A DNA stretch of 47,037 bases, taken from a virus. The DNA is taken from positions 1 to 47,037 of IMG/VR virus record IMGVR_UViG_3300008266_000095. The stretch is one strand, 5' to 3'. The notes beneath the pieces are model-generated. The model was not told where the DNA came from. It saw only the letters and a list, made by a program, of their open reading frames with translations, and did not search any database. A program made the translations under genes and the position numbers. Every line of letters begins with the position of its first letter. Positions within the stretch are counted from its first letter, which is position 1. This document shows, piece after piece, positions 34,760 to 41,927 of this stretch.

Positions 34760-36940
34760 TTACGACGTACGGGTGATCCGCAGCCGTCCGTTCAGGACCG
34801 ACGTGGGCGTGAGTGCCGCGCCGGTGTCGGGGTCTTCCTCGATCATGTCCGCACGATAGGTCGGGGTCGGGGTCAGAGCGTTGTCGGCTCCGTCTGCCGC
34901 GTTACCGTCCACCACGAACGATTTCTGCTGCGTGGCGTTGTCGGTATCCAGCCATTCGCGACCGATCAGGAACAGGCCGCGAAGGCCGGTGGCGGTCGGC
35001 GGTAGAGGATCGAACGAGAACTCCTGCGGTGCCGGGATGTCTGCGCCGCCGACGAGCGTTGCGCCGCTGAGCCACGAGCCGTCCGTGGTCGTTTCGGTCG
35101 AGACAATCGAGTTGCCTGCGACACCTGCGACAATGGCGGTTGCGGTGAACTGCGTGAGCGGGTTCGGGCCGAGCGCGGCGGTGGCTGACAGGTTGACCGT
35201 CGTGCCGGTGCCGTAGACTACGCCTTCGCCGGGGCCTTGGTTGATCGCGTTGACGAGGTTGTCGAGGCATTCGGCCTCATCAGCGCCGATCAGCACGTCG
35301 TTCGCGCCGACGAGGGCCGCAACCCATTCGTACGTCGTGCCGCCAAGCGTGACTGTTTCGGCGGCGACCGGAAGGCCGAGCAGTTGGAACGTGTTGCGCG
35401 CCTTCAGGTAGTAAGCCTCAAGGAAGCGGTCGTCGTACGGCGGCTGCGAGCCCAGCATCCGGTAGTTCTTGCCGGTGCCAGCGTCCGAGTGTTCCTGCCG
35501 CGCCGTGATGCCGCGAACAGTGATCGTTCGTACGGCAGCGCTTTCGTTCACGACGGACTGGTCGTAGCCTGCGAGAATTTGCACGGACGCGAAGTCCGGG
35601 TCGCCGCCGACCGTGCGCGGGAACTCCGCCGCCGGGGGCGTGAAGTTCGCGGTGTAGCGAGCCACGCCGGGCGTCGTACGAATTTCGTCTTGGAAGCCGT
35701 GGAACGACGTGTTGGCGAGCAGGGTCGTGCCGGTGCCGCTGATTTCGCCGCCGATGCAGAGCTTGGCCCCGGTGGTGGCAGCGAAGTAGGTGTTGGCGTC
35801 TGCTTCGTCGGTTCCGATCTGGATACCGTCGATGAACAGGCGCGTGACGCCGCCGTCACGGCACACAGCGATGTGATACCAGTGCGCCGGGTCGAAGTCG
35901 AAGATGACGCTGATGACCGGGTCGAGGGTGCCCAGCGTGCCATCCGTGGTGATTTCCCAGCGAAGGCGACCATCGTTGATGTCCGGGCCGTACTTGACGA
36001 GCCGGTACGAGCGCGCCGCGCCGGTGGCGTTCCACTTGCCGAAGAACGTCCACAGGTTCGTGGTCGTGGGCGTAGACGAACTCGGGCGGAACCAGCCTTC
36101 AAGCGTGAAGTCAGCGGAGCCGAGGTCATCGGCAGCGACCGCGCCAGCGTCGAGTGCGCCGTTCGTGCCTGTCGAGATGAACAGGTTTCCTGCGCCGTAA
36201 AGCTGGAACGGGCGCGGGGTGAACTCGGACGGCGGGATGTCGGCGGTCGGCCACAGGGTCGCCACGCCGGAGATGTTCGGCCAGTCGTCGTTGTATGTGC
36301 CGGTGAGGCTGTAGGGGACCATGAAGTCAACCCACCAGTTCACGGGGCCAGCGGACGCGCTGGAGGTGTTGCCTTGGCAGATTTGGGTCGCGGTGCCTGC
36401 GAATGTGAGGCCCGTGCCGGTGATGCCGGACGTGCCGCCGATCCTATCGACGCCATCGACGCGAATTTCGACTTCAGCGGTGCCGGAGCCGAAAATGATT
36501 TGGCCTTGGATTTTGTGTGCCGTGTTGGCGAAAATGCACGGCACGACGGTCTGCACTACGAGGGTGCCCGCCGAGTTGTATAGCGCGAGGTTTCCGTCCG
36601 TGGTCAGCGCCATGCGGAAGATGTCGTTGTTTCCGCCGTCGCGGAAGATGACGGGCCACGTACGGTCGTTCGTGACGGGCAAGGTGTCGAACTGGACGCG
36701 CGTAGCGAAGCCGATGGAAGCGAACGAGCCGCCCAGCACGCGCCGGTAGAACGCATCGCGCGGGCCGGTGCCGGGGCCGTCGCCAAGGCGCAGCCAGTAT
36801 TTCGTGGGGTCGAACGAAGGCACAATCGGGGTCACACCCTGATAGCCGACCGTCTGCCCGAGCGCGGCGTACAGCCCGTTGAGCATGAGGTCACGGTCGC
36901 CGCCGTAAATGTCGTAGTTGTCAGCCCAAAGCAAGCTCAT
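34760..36940 (-). CDS. LamG/concanavalin-like domain virion protein
   Basis: This encodes 726 aa. There are two jelly-roll-like regions. The first lies at about 80-210 (RVQFDTLPVTNDRTWPVIFR; EIRVDGVDRIGG). The second, at about 255-445, has ADFTLEGWFRPSS, HWYHIAVCRDGGVTRLFIDG and FHGFQDEIR, the standard LamG strand pattern. A beta domain near 540-640 (TVTLGGTTYEWVAALVG; VLIGADEAECLDNLVNAIN) also occurs in the neighbouring 412-aa protein. The protein probably binds glycans on the host surface or decorates the tail. It sits between the two halves of a gp10-like hub protein and looks like an insertion that brought its own receptor-binding module. Confidence 0.72.
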   Translation of the reverse strand: MSLLWADNYDIYGGDRDLMLNGLYAALGQTVGYQGVTPIVPSFDPTKYWLRLGDGPGTGPRDAFYRRVLGGSFASIGFATRVQFDTLPVTNDRTWPVIFRDGGNNDIFRMALTTDGNLALYNSAGTLVVQTVVPCIFANTAHKIQGQIIFGSGTAEVEIRVDGVDRIGGTSGITGTGLTFAGTATQICQGNTSSASAGPVNWWVDFMVPYSLTGTYNDDWPNISGVATLWPTADIPPSEFTPRPFQLYGAGNLFISTGTNGALDAGAVAADDLGSADFTLEGWFRPSSSTPTTTNLWTFFGKWNATGAARSYRLVKYGPDINDGRLRWEITTDGTLGTLDPVISVIFDFDPAHWYHIAVCRDGGVTRLFIDGIQIGTDEADANTYFAATTGAKLCIGGEISGTGTTLLANTSFHGFQDEIRTTPGVARYTANFTPPAAEFPRTVGGDPDFASVQILAGYDQSVVNESAAVRTITVRGITARQEHSDAGTGKNYRMLGSQPPYDDRFLEAYYLKARNTFQLLGLPVAAETVTLGGTTYEWVAALVGANDVLIGADEAECLDNLVNAINQGPGEGVVYGTGTTVNLSATAALGPNPLTQFTATAIVAGVAGNSIVSTETTTDGSWLSGATLVGGADIPAPQEFSFDPLPPTATGLRGLFLIGREWLDTDNATQQKSFVVDGNAADGADNALTPTPTYRADMIEEDPDTGAALTPTSVLNGRLRITRTS

Positions 36941-38178
36941 TAGCCGGTCCTTTCCGCTTTCCGTGCGCGCCGAATGCGTTCCTCGATACCATGGTTCGAG
37001 ATGCGCTGTTGACCGCTTCCACCTACTGCATACACGATGCCGTCGTGTCCCACAACAATAACTTCAGGGTCCAGACGTACGGCGGTGCCTTCCAGCGCGC
37101 CTTTGCTGAAGCTCCGCCCTTGGAACTGGCTGAAGGGCACGTCGGCCTCGCCAGACAGGTAGTAGGCGTCCGTGGACTGCTTGTTGAAGCACCAGACTTG
37201 GTCCCCGATAGCCATGAGGCTGATGCCCTCGTCGGGCAAGCTTTCGCTCTCGAAAAAGTCGAGCGGGTCGATCAGGAACTCGCCGGGGCGGATGAAGTAG
37301 ATGCGCTGGCTGTTGGACACGAGGCACAGGACGAAGCCGCCGATGACGGCCAGCGACACGATAGCCACGTCGTCGGGGGTCGGAATGCCGCTGAGCGCGT
37401 CGTTGACGCCGCCGAGGAGGGTTGCTGCGGCGAACGAGCCGGTAGCCATGGTTTCGACGGTCGTGTAGGCGTTGCCTGCCGTGCCGCCCACGCGCGCGTA
37501 GAAGGTCAGCGTCTGGTTGCCCAACACCTCTGTAGGGCTCCACTCGGACGCGATGAAGGTGTTCTCCACGGTGCCGCTGGCGTAGGCGATGTTGACCGTC
37601 TCGGGGACGCTGTTGACGGCGTCCGCAAGGTTCTGGAGGGTTTCCTCGTTGTTCGCGCCTATCAGCACGTCGCCGGGCACAGCCAGCACGGTCTTGAAGG
37701 CGTAGCCGATGCCGTTGAGGGTCACAGTCTCGCCGTTGGAAATAGCGCCAGTGACCGTCAGGACGCCCGTGGCGCGGCTCCCTTCGCCGTCATAGAACTG
37801 GAGCAGCGTGCCGTCTGCGATGAACATGTATTGGTCGGTGCCCGCCATGGAGGGAGCGCCGTCACCTTGGATGGTGCCGCCGATGGCCGTCTTCGTGCCG
37901 TCCTTGTCGAGCCGGAACAGGGCGTTGCCAGAGACGACGAACAGCGTGCCGTTGAACGTGCCCTCCTGCGCGAACTCGTTCCTGATCGGGCCGGTGCCGA
38001 ATGCGTCGAGGAAGGTCGTGCCGGGGCGTGAGAGGAGGGAGACGCCGTCAACCGCGTTCGCAGGGTTTTCCTCGAAAAAGCGGTTAATCATCTTGATTTC
38101 GGGCATACGCCCATAGCGCCGCGAGTATGCGCCGACGCCAAGCGGGATAGGTTGCGGCTGGGGAGTGTCTTCAGCCAT
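36940..38178 (-). CDS. N-terminal half of a P22 gp10-like hub protein with an inserted domain
   Basis: This encodes 412 aa. GAYSRRYGRMPEIKMINRFF and LSRPGTTFLDAFG at the N terminus, and VIGGFVLCLVSNSQRIYFIR, DPLDFFESESLPDEG and QRISNHGIEERIRRARKAE near the end, follow gp10-like hub proteins. Those normally continue with a segment like the one found at 34747-33926. A domain at about 130-255 (ETVTLNGIGYAFKTVLAVPG; VLIGANNEETLQNLADAVN; GGTAGNAYTTVETMATG) is inserted in the beta propeller-like part and also occurs in the LamG protein. It probably seals the packaged head and connects portal and tail. Confidence 0.7.
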   Translation of the reverse strand: MAEDTPQPQPIPLGVGAYSRRYGRMPEIKMINRFFEENPANAVDGVSLLSRPGTTFLDAFGTGPIRNEFAQEGTFNGTLFVVSGNALFRLDKDGTKTAIGGTIQGDGAPSMAGTDQYMFIADGTLLQFYDGEGSRATGVLTVTGAISNGETVTLNGIGYAFKTVLAVPGDVLIGANNEETLQNLADAVNSVPETVNIAYASGTVENTFIASEWSPTEVLGNQTLTFYARVGGTAGNAYTTVETMATGSFAAATLLGGVNDALSGIPTPDDVAIVSLAVIGGFVLCLVSNSQRIYFIRPGEFLIDPLDFFESESLPDEGISLMAIGDQVWCFNKQSTDAYYLSGEADVPFSQFQGRSFSKGALEGTAVRLDPEVIVVGHDGIVYAVGGSGQQRISNHGIEERIRRARKAERTG

Positions 38179-38939
38179 TAGCCGTTAGGCTCCCAGCCGG
38201 GGCCGCCCCAAGACTGGAACGAGTTGAAGTTGATGGTGTCGGGGAAGTTGGCCGTGGGCACTTCCTGAGCATAGCGCGCCTTGAACTGCTTCATGCCGTT
38301 CTGGGCGATGCCAGCCGTGATGGCGTTCGGCTCTTTGCCGTAGAGCGGGCACAGTCGTACGGCGAGCAGCGCCACCCAGAAGTCATCGAAGCTGTCCGGG
38401 AACGGGACTTGGTCGGTTTCCGCAAGCGGGAAGTCGAGGGCGATCCAGTTCGCGAGGTCGGCGCGATACAGCCACAGGAGCGGGCCTTCCGGGTTCGTGT
38501 TAATCACGATGGACTGCGCGCCTTCGATCAGGCGACCGTTGGCGTTGAGCGTGAGAGGGTAGGCGGTGAAGTCGGAGGCCACGTTGACCAGCGCCATCCG
38601 CGCGCCATCGGGCGGGACGTTCTGGAGGTAGGCCGTGAAGGGGCCGGTGGCCGCGCTCAGGGACACGAGCAGGCGGCTGTTCGGTGGCGGGCCTTTGTAG
38701 ACGCTCGCCGGGGTTGTCGGGTCGGAGGGGTAGAGCGGGTAGCGGTTGTTCACGCTTCCGGCGTACGGCAGGTTCCAGTCAAGCAGAAGCTCGCCCTCGT
38801 CGGTGCCGAGCATCGACTTGATGAGCCGGTTCAAATAGTCAAGGGCCTCCGCAGCTTGGGCTGCGGAGGGTGTCTTGCCAATCGCGATCAGGTTGTTCTC
38901 GCGAAAGCAGCGGTTGACGATTTCTACCGCCGTGGTCAT
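38178..38939 (-). CDS. P22 gp4-like head-to-tail adaptor
   Basis: This encodes 253 aa. Residues 1-60 (TTAVEIVNRCFRENNLIAIG; AAQAAEALDYLNRLIKSMLG) are the typical helical start of gp4-like tail accessory factors. The middle is beta-rich and the C-terminal part has DFWVALLAVRLCPLYGKEPN, then AGIAQNGMKQFKARY. It should bind the portal and start tail assembly. Its size (P22 gp4 is 166 aa) is larger because of the central beta part. It lies between the coat region and the gp10-like gene, the expected order. Confidence 0.78.
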   Translation of the reverse strand: MTTAVEIVNRCFRENNLIAIGKTPSAAQAAEALDYLNRLIKSMLGTDEGELLLDWNLPYAGSVNNRYPLYPSDPTTPASVYKGPPPNSRLLVSLSAATGPFTAYLQNVPPDGARMALVNVASDFTAYPLTLNANGRLIEGAQSIVINTNPEGPLLWLYRADLANWIALDFPLAETDQVPFPDSFDDFWVALLAVRLCPLYGKEPNAITAGIAQNGMKQFKARYAQEVPTANFPDTINFNSFQSWGGPGWEPNG

Positions 38940-38942
38940 CGG

Positions 38943-39356
38943 TTAGCCTTTGGCGAGTTCTGCGAGGGCTTCGATCAGTTCCTCGTCGGTCGTGGCCGGG
39001 TCAACTTCGAAGTTGGCCGCTTCCAGCGTGACGATGGCCGCAGCACGGTCGAAGGCCGGAGCCTCGGGCGCAGGGGCGGGGACTGCCGAGATGGCAGCTT
39101 CAAGCGGGGTTTCCGCCGGAGGCTTCTCGGCTTTCTTTCCGCCCTTACCCTGCCGTACGACGGCGGGGGTGGTGGTCGGAGTGATCGGCGGTTTCGGCAC
39201 AGCGGGCTTGGCCTTGCCGACCTTGGACGGATGGTCAACGAAGCCTTCGTCGGCGGCCTGTGCGTCTTCGTCAGCCGTGAGCACAACGCGCGTTGCGTCG
39301 TCCTTGCCGTAGCGCATGGCCGGGTAGGGGTGGTCGGCTGGATTGTAGTGGGTCAT
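38943..39356 (-). CDS. Hypothetical virion-region protein with LEM/HeH-like end
   Basis: This encodes 137 aa from ATG 39356, preferred over ATG 39398 because AGAGGA precedes it. The N terminus is MTHYNPADHPYPAMRYGKDD, then a Lys/Pro/Ala-rich linker. The last 35 residues (VTLEAANFEVDPATTDEELI, then EALAEL) look like a small helix-extended-helix module. It sits between coat and adaptor genes and may be a minor head or head-completion protein. The capsid terminator separates it from the coat gene. Confidence 0.6.
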   Translation of the reverse strand: MTHYNPADHPYPAMRYGKDDATRVVLTADEDAQAADEGFVDHPSKVGKAKPAVPKPPITPTTTPAVVRQGKGGKKAEKPPAETPLEAAISAVPAPAPEAPAFDRAAAIVTLEAANFEVDPATTDEELIEALAELAKG

Positions 39357-39396
39357 GTAGTCCTCTCGGGTTTCAGGAGCAGTTCGGAAGCCTGAC

Positions 39397-39428
39397 ACAA
39401 AAGAGGCCCGGTTGCAAGCCGGGCCTCT
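39397..39428 (-). terminator. Rho-independent terminator after the coat gene
   Basis: On the minus strand AGAGGCCCGG pairs with CCGGGCCTCT (10 bp, arms 39419-39428 and 39402-39411), 7-base loop, followed by TTTTGTG. It lies 22 bases after the coat stop and would raise the relative yield of coat mRNA over downstream tail genes. Confidence 0.75.
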
Positions 39429-39449
39429 CTGTTTCTTTCGTCAGGGCGC

Positions 39450-40751
39450 TTACGTCAGGGAGACGCCGCTGAAGCGCGTGCCGAGGAGTTCGTCCACGAC
39501 GTTGCCGCCGTAGATGGTGTCCCAGCGGTGGATGTGTGCGCCGGTCTGGATGTCCGAGCCGCGCCAGTAGCGGATCGAGATACCCGTCTCGGGGTCGGAA
39601 GCGAAGCTCGACACGCCGGTCTGCGGCGTCACGAGTTGGGCGCTGACCATCTGGATGGCCGACTTGTGCCATGCAGCGCGCTGGCTGAAGGACGAAGACG
39701 GGTTGCCCGCGAAGGACAGGACCGCATCGTTGGCCGGGATGGCCGAGGCCGTCGCGAAGGCCGTGTTGACGCGCTGGGTCGCCAGCGAGCCGCCGGTGTT
39801 CGGAACGATGATCGCCGGGGAGATGGTGAGCGTGACTGCGCCAGCGCCGTCAGCCTGAGCATCGTTGACGATGGTGAACTGCATCAGTTCCGCCGCGCCG
39901 TTCGCATCGGTGACGATGGCTTGCGTGCGGGGGTTGATGCGGAACACGTTCGGGATCGTGAACACTTCGCCGCGCTTGAAGGTCGCGGAAGCACCGGCGC
40001 TTTCGAGGATCAGGGACTGCGTCATGCTGTCCTTGACCGTCTCGTAGTTGACGTTCTGGTTCGCGCCGTTGACTTGCGCTGCGCCGGTCTGCGCGCGAGT
40101 GCCGGTCGTGAGGACGCCCGGAGCCTGCGTGCGGTAGTAGTCGATGTCCGAAAGCATCGGGATACGCGCTTTCTTCATCGCGTTCGAGGCTTCCTGCGAC
40201 ATGAACTTGTCGATCAACGAGGCTTGGACGCCAGCGCTGTCGCGGATCGTCATAAAGCCGACGCGGTCGGTCGTGGGGACCGCGAGGTTTTCGAGGCGTT
40301 CCCAGACCGGGATTTCCTGCTGCGGCGAACCGAGGCGGAAGTCGGAGGCAGTCGCGCCGGGGGCTTGCACCCACGACGGGAACTTCTGGATGAAGCCATG
40401 CAGGTAGCTGTCGATGCCCTGCGCGAGCGCAGACGCGGCAGACTTCATGGTCTGGGCGCGAATGAGTTCGTTGTAGGACTGGACCATTTGCAGGTCCGTG
40501 ATCGAGATGTGGACGTTCGAATACTGGTCCACCTTCACGTCGGTCGAGCCGGTGACGATGTCCTGCACGTCGAGCGCCGGGCCGGAGGTCATCACGAAGC
40601 GCGGAGGACGCTTGACGCTGATCTTCAGGCCGTTCTTGTCGGTGACTTGGTTGGTGAACTTCGTGTCCACCAGCTTGCCCATGACAAGGTTGTTCTTGAC
40701 CAGCAAGAGCATGACGTTGGCATAGACTTGGTCGTTCAGAAACTGGTTCAT
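39450..40751 (-). CDS. Major capsid (coat) protein, P22 gp5-like
   Basis: This encodes 433 aa, almost the length of P22 coat (430). The start MNQFLNDQVYANVMLLLVKN, then LKISVKRPPRFV and SITDLQMVQSYNELIRAQTM, is typical of P22-type HK97-fold coats. The segment AQADGAGAVTLTISPAII fits the coat's inserted Ig-like part. It forms the icosahedral shell with the scaffold encoded directly upstream. The gene contains no CGTACG, although nearly all others do. A terminator follows. Confidence 0.85.
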   Translation of the reverse strand: MNQFLNDQVYANVMLLLVKNNLVMGKLVDTKFTNQVTDKNGLKISVKRPPRFVMTSGPALDVQDIVTGSTDVKVDQYSNVHISITDLQMVQSYNELIRAQTMKSAASALAQGIDSYLHGFIQKFPSWVQAPGATASDFRLGSPQQEIPVWERLENLAVPTTDRVGFMTIRDSAGVQASLIDKFMSQEASNAMKKARIPMLSDIDYYRTQAPGVLTTGTRAQTGAAQVNGANQNVNYETVKDSMTQSLILESAGASATFKRGEVFTIPNVFRINPRTQAIVTDANGAAELMQFTIVNDAQADGAGAVTLTISPAIIVPNTGGSLATQRVNTAFATASAIPANDAVLSFAGNPSSSFSQRAAWHKSAIQMVSAQLVTPQTGVSSFASDPETGISIRYWRGSDIQTGAHIHRWDTIYGGNVVDELLGTRFSGVSLT

Positions 40752-40780
40752 TTTGGTGCCTTTCTAGGGCGAAGGGGTTG

Positions 40781-41926
40781 TTATACGCTTTGGGCTTTCA
40801 CCCGAGCCGCTTCCTCTGCCCTCATCATGGCTTCGAATGCGGCGAAGTCTTTCGTTCCAGCGTCAGTCTTGTACTGCCCGCCAGCGCCTCGCACCCGTGT
40901 CTGGGGCTTTGGTGCCTTGGGCAGATGGCCTGCCGCTCCGTCCTTCGCCGTGCTTTCGCCCTCGCCGGGCTTCGGTTGCACGAACCGGGCTTCCAACTTT
41001 CCGAACTCCGCAGCTTGACGGACTAGCGGGAGGTCGAATATCCGGCGGCTTTCCGCCGGGTCAGAAGCGAGTGCGTAAAGTACGTCATCTCCGACTTCGC
41101 TGTCAACAGCCATTTCCCACATTTGTTTGGAAAGTTTCCAGTCGGCTGTGCTCTTGAGGACTTTGTCCTCAAAATCGGGGTTTTTCGCAGCGCCCTTCTC
41201 GATGACGGTGCCCCAGCGCGCCGTACGTTCGGCTTCCGCCGTACGCTGGGCTTGCTCCTGCTGGGCCGCTTGGTTCTTGGCCGCGAGCTTGGCGATGGAC
41301 TGTTCGACACGGTATTCCACCATGGCGTCCTGATAGTTCGGGTCGTATTCACCGAACTCGTAGTCCTTGGGGTCGGGCTTGGCCGCGCCGGTTTCCGGGG
41401 CGGGGGTGGCCGGTGTCTTGGGCTTCGGCTTCTCGCCACGAGCAGCGGCTTCCTCGACTTCGCGAGCGCGAGCCTCGGCAGCTTCGGCCCGGCGGAGGGC
41501 GGCGGCTTCGCGCGTGTCGGCCTCGTGGCGCTCGCGCACCAGTTCGCCAAGGCGCTTTTTCAGCGACGGCTTGTTCGGGCCTTTCTTCTCGTCGGCGGCC
41601 TTCTGTTCCGGGGTCTTGGCGTCTTCGGCGGCCTTCTGTTCCGGCGTGAGTTCGTCGTCCTCGTCCTCGTCAGTGGCGTCGTCGTCACCGGCGGGGGCGG
41701 CGGCAGCGGCTTCCTCGGCCTGTCGGTCAGCGATCTGACTGGACGGGCGGGGACCGTCGCCGGGGGCGTCGAGTTGGGCAGCGCCGGTGGCTTGGCCCGC
41801 TTCCTCTTTCGCCATCTGGGCCTCGAACTCCGCGAAGCTGGAGAAACCAGCCGTCGAATTGGTGGAGGCCGCTTCACCCGGCTTGAGCGCCGCGTGGTCG
41901 TTGCCGTTGTTAACTACGTCTGCCAT
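40781..41926 (-). CDS. Scaffold protein
   Basis: This encodes 381 aa from ATG 41926 (GGAGG upstream). It is highly charged and helical: acidic early part (GDDDATDEDEDDELTPEQKA), Lys-rich LKKRLGELVRERHEADTREA, an Ala/Glu coiled coil, and a conserved-looking end (FARFVQPKPGEGE-like region, then basic). This composition, and its place between portal and coat genes, is that of P22 gp8-like scaffolds, which guide procapsid assembly and then leave. It is longer than P22 scaffold (303 aa). Confidence 0.78.
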   Translation of the reverse strand: MADVVNNGNDHAALKPGEAASTNSTAGFSSFAEFEAQMAKEEAGQATGAAQLDAPGDGPRPSSQIADRQAEEAAAAAPAGDDDATDEDEDDELTPEQKAAEDAKTPEQKAADEKKGPNKPSLKKRLGELVRERHEADTREAAALRRAEAAEARAREVEEAAARGEKPKPKTPATPAPETGAAKPDPKDYEFGEYDPNYQDAMVEYRVEQSIAKLAAKNQAAQQEQAQRTAEAERTARWGTVIEKGAAKNPDFEDKVLKSTADWKLSKQMWEMAVDSEVGDDVLYALASDPAESRRIFDLPLVRQAAEFGKLEARFVQPKPGEGESTAKDGAAGHLPKAPKPQTRVRGAGGQYKTDAGTKDFAAFEAMMRAEEAARVKAQSV

Positions 41927-41927
41927 T

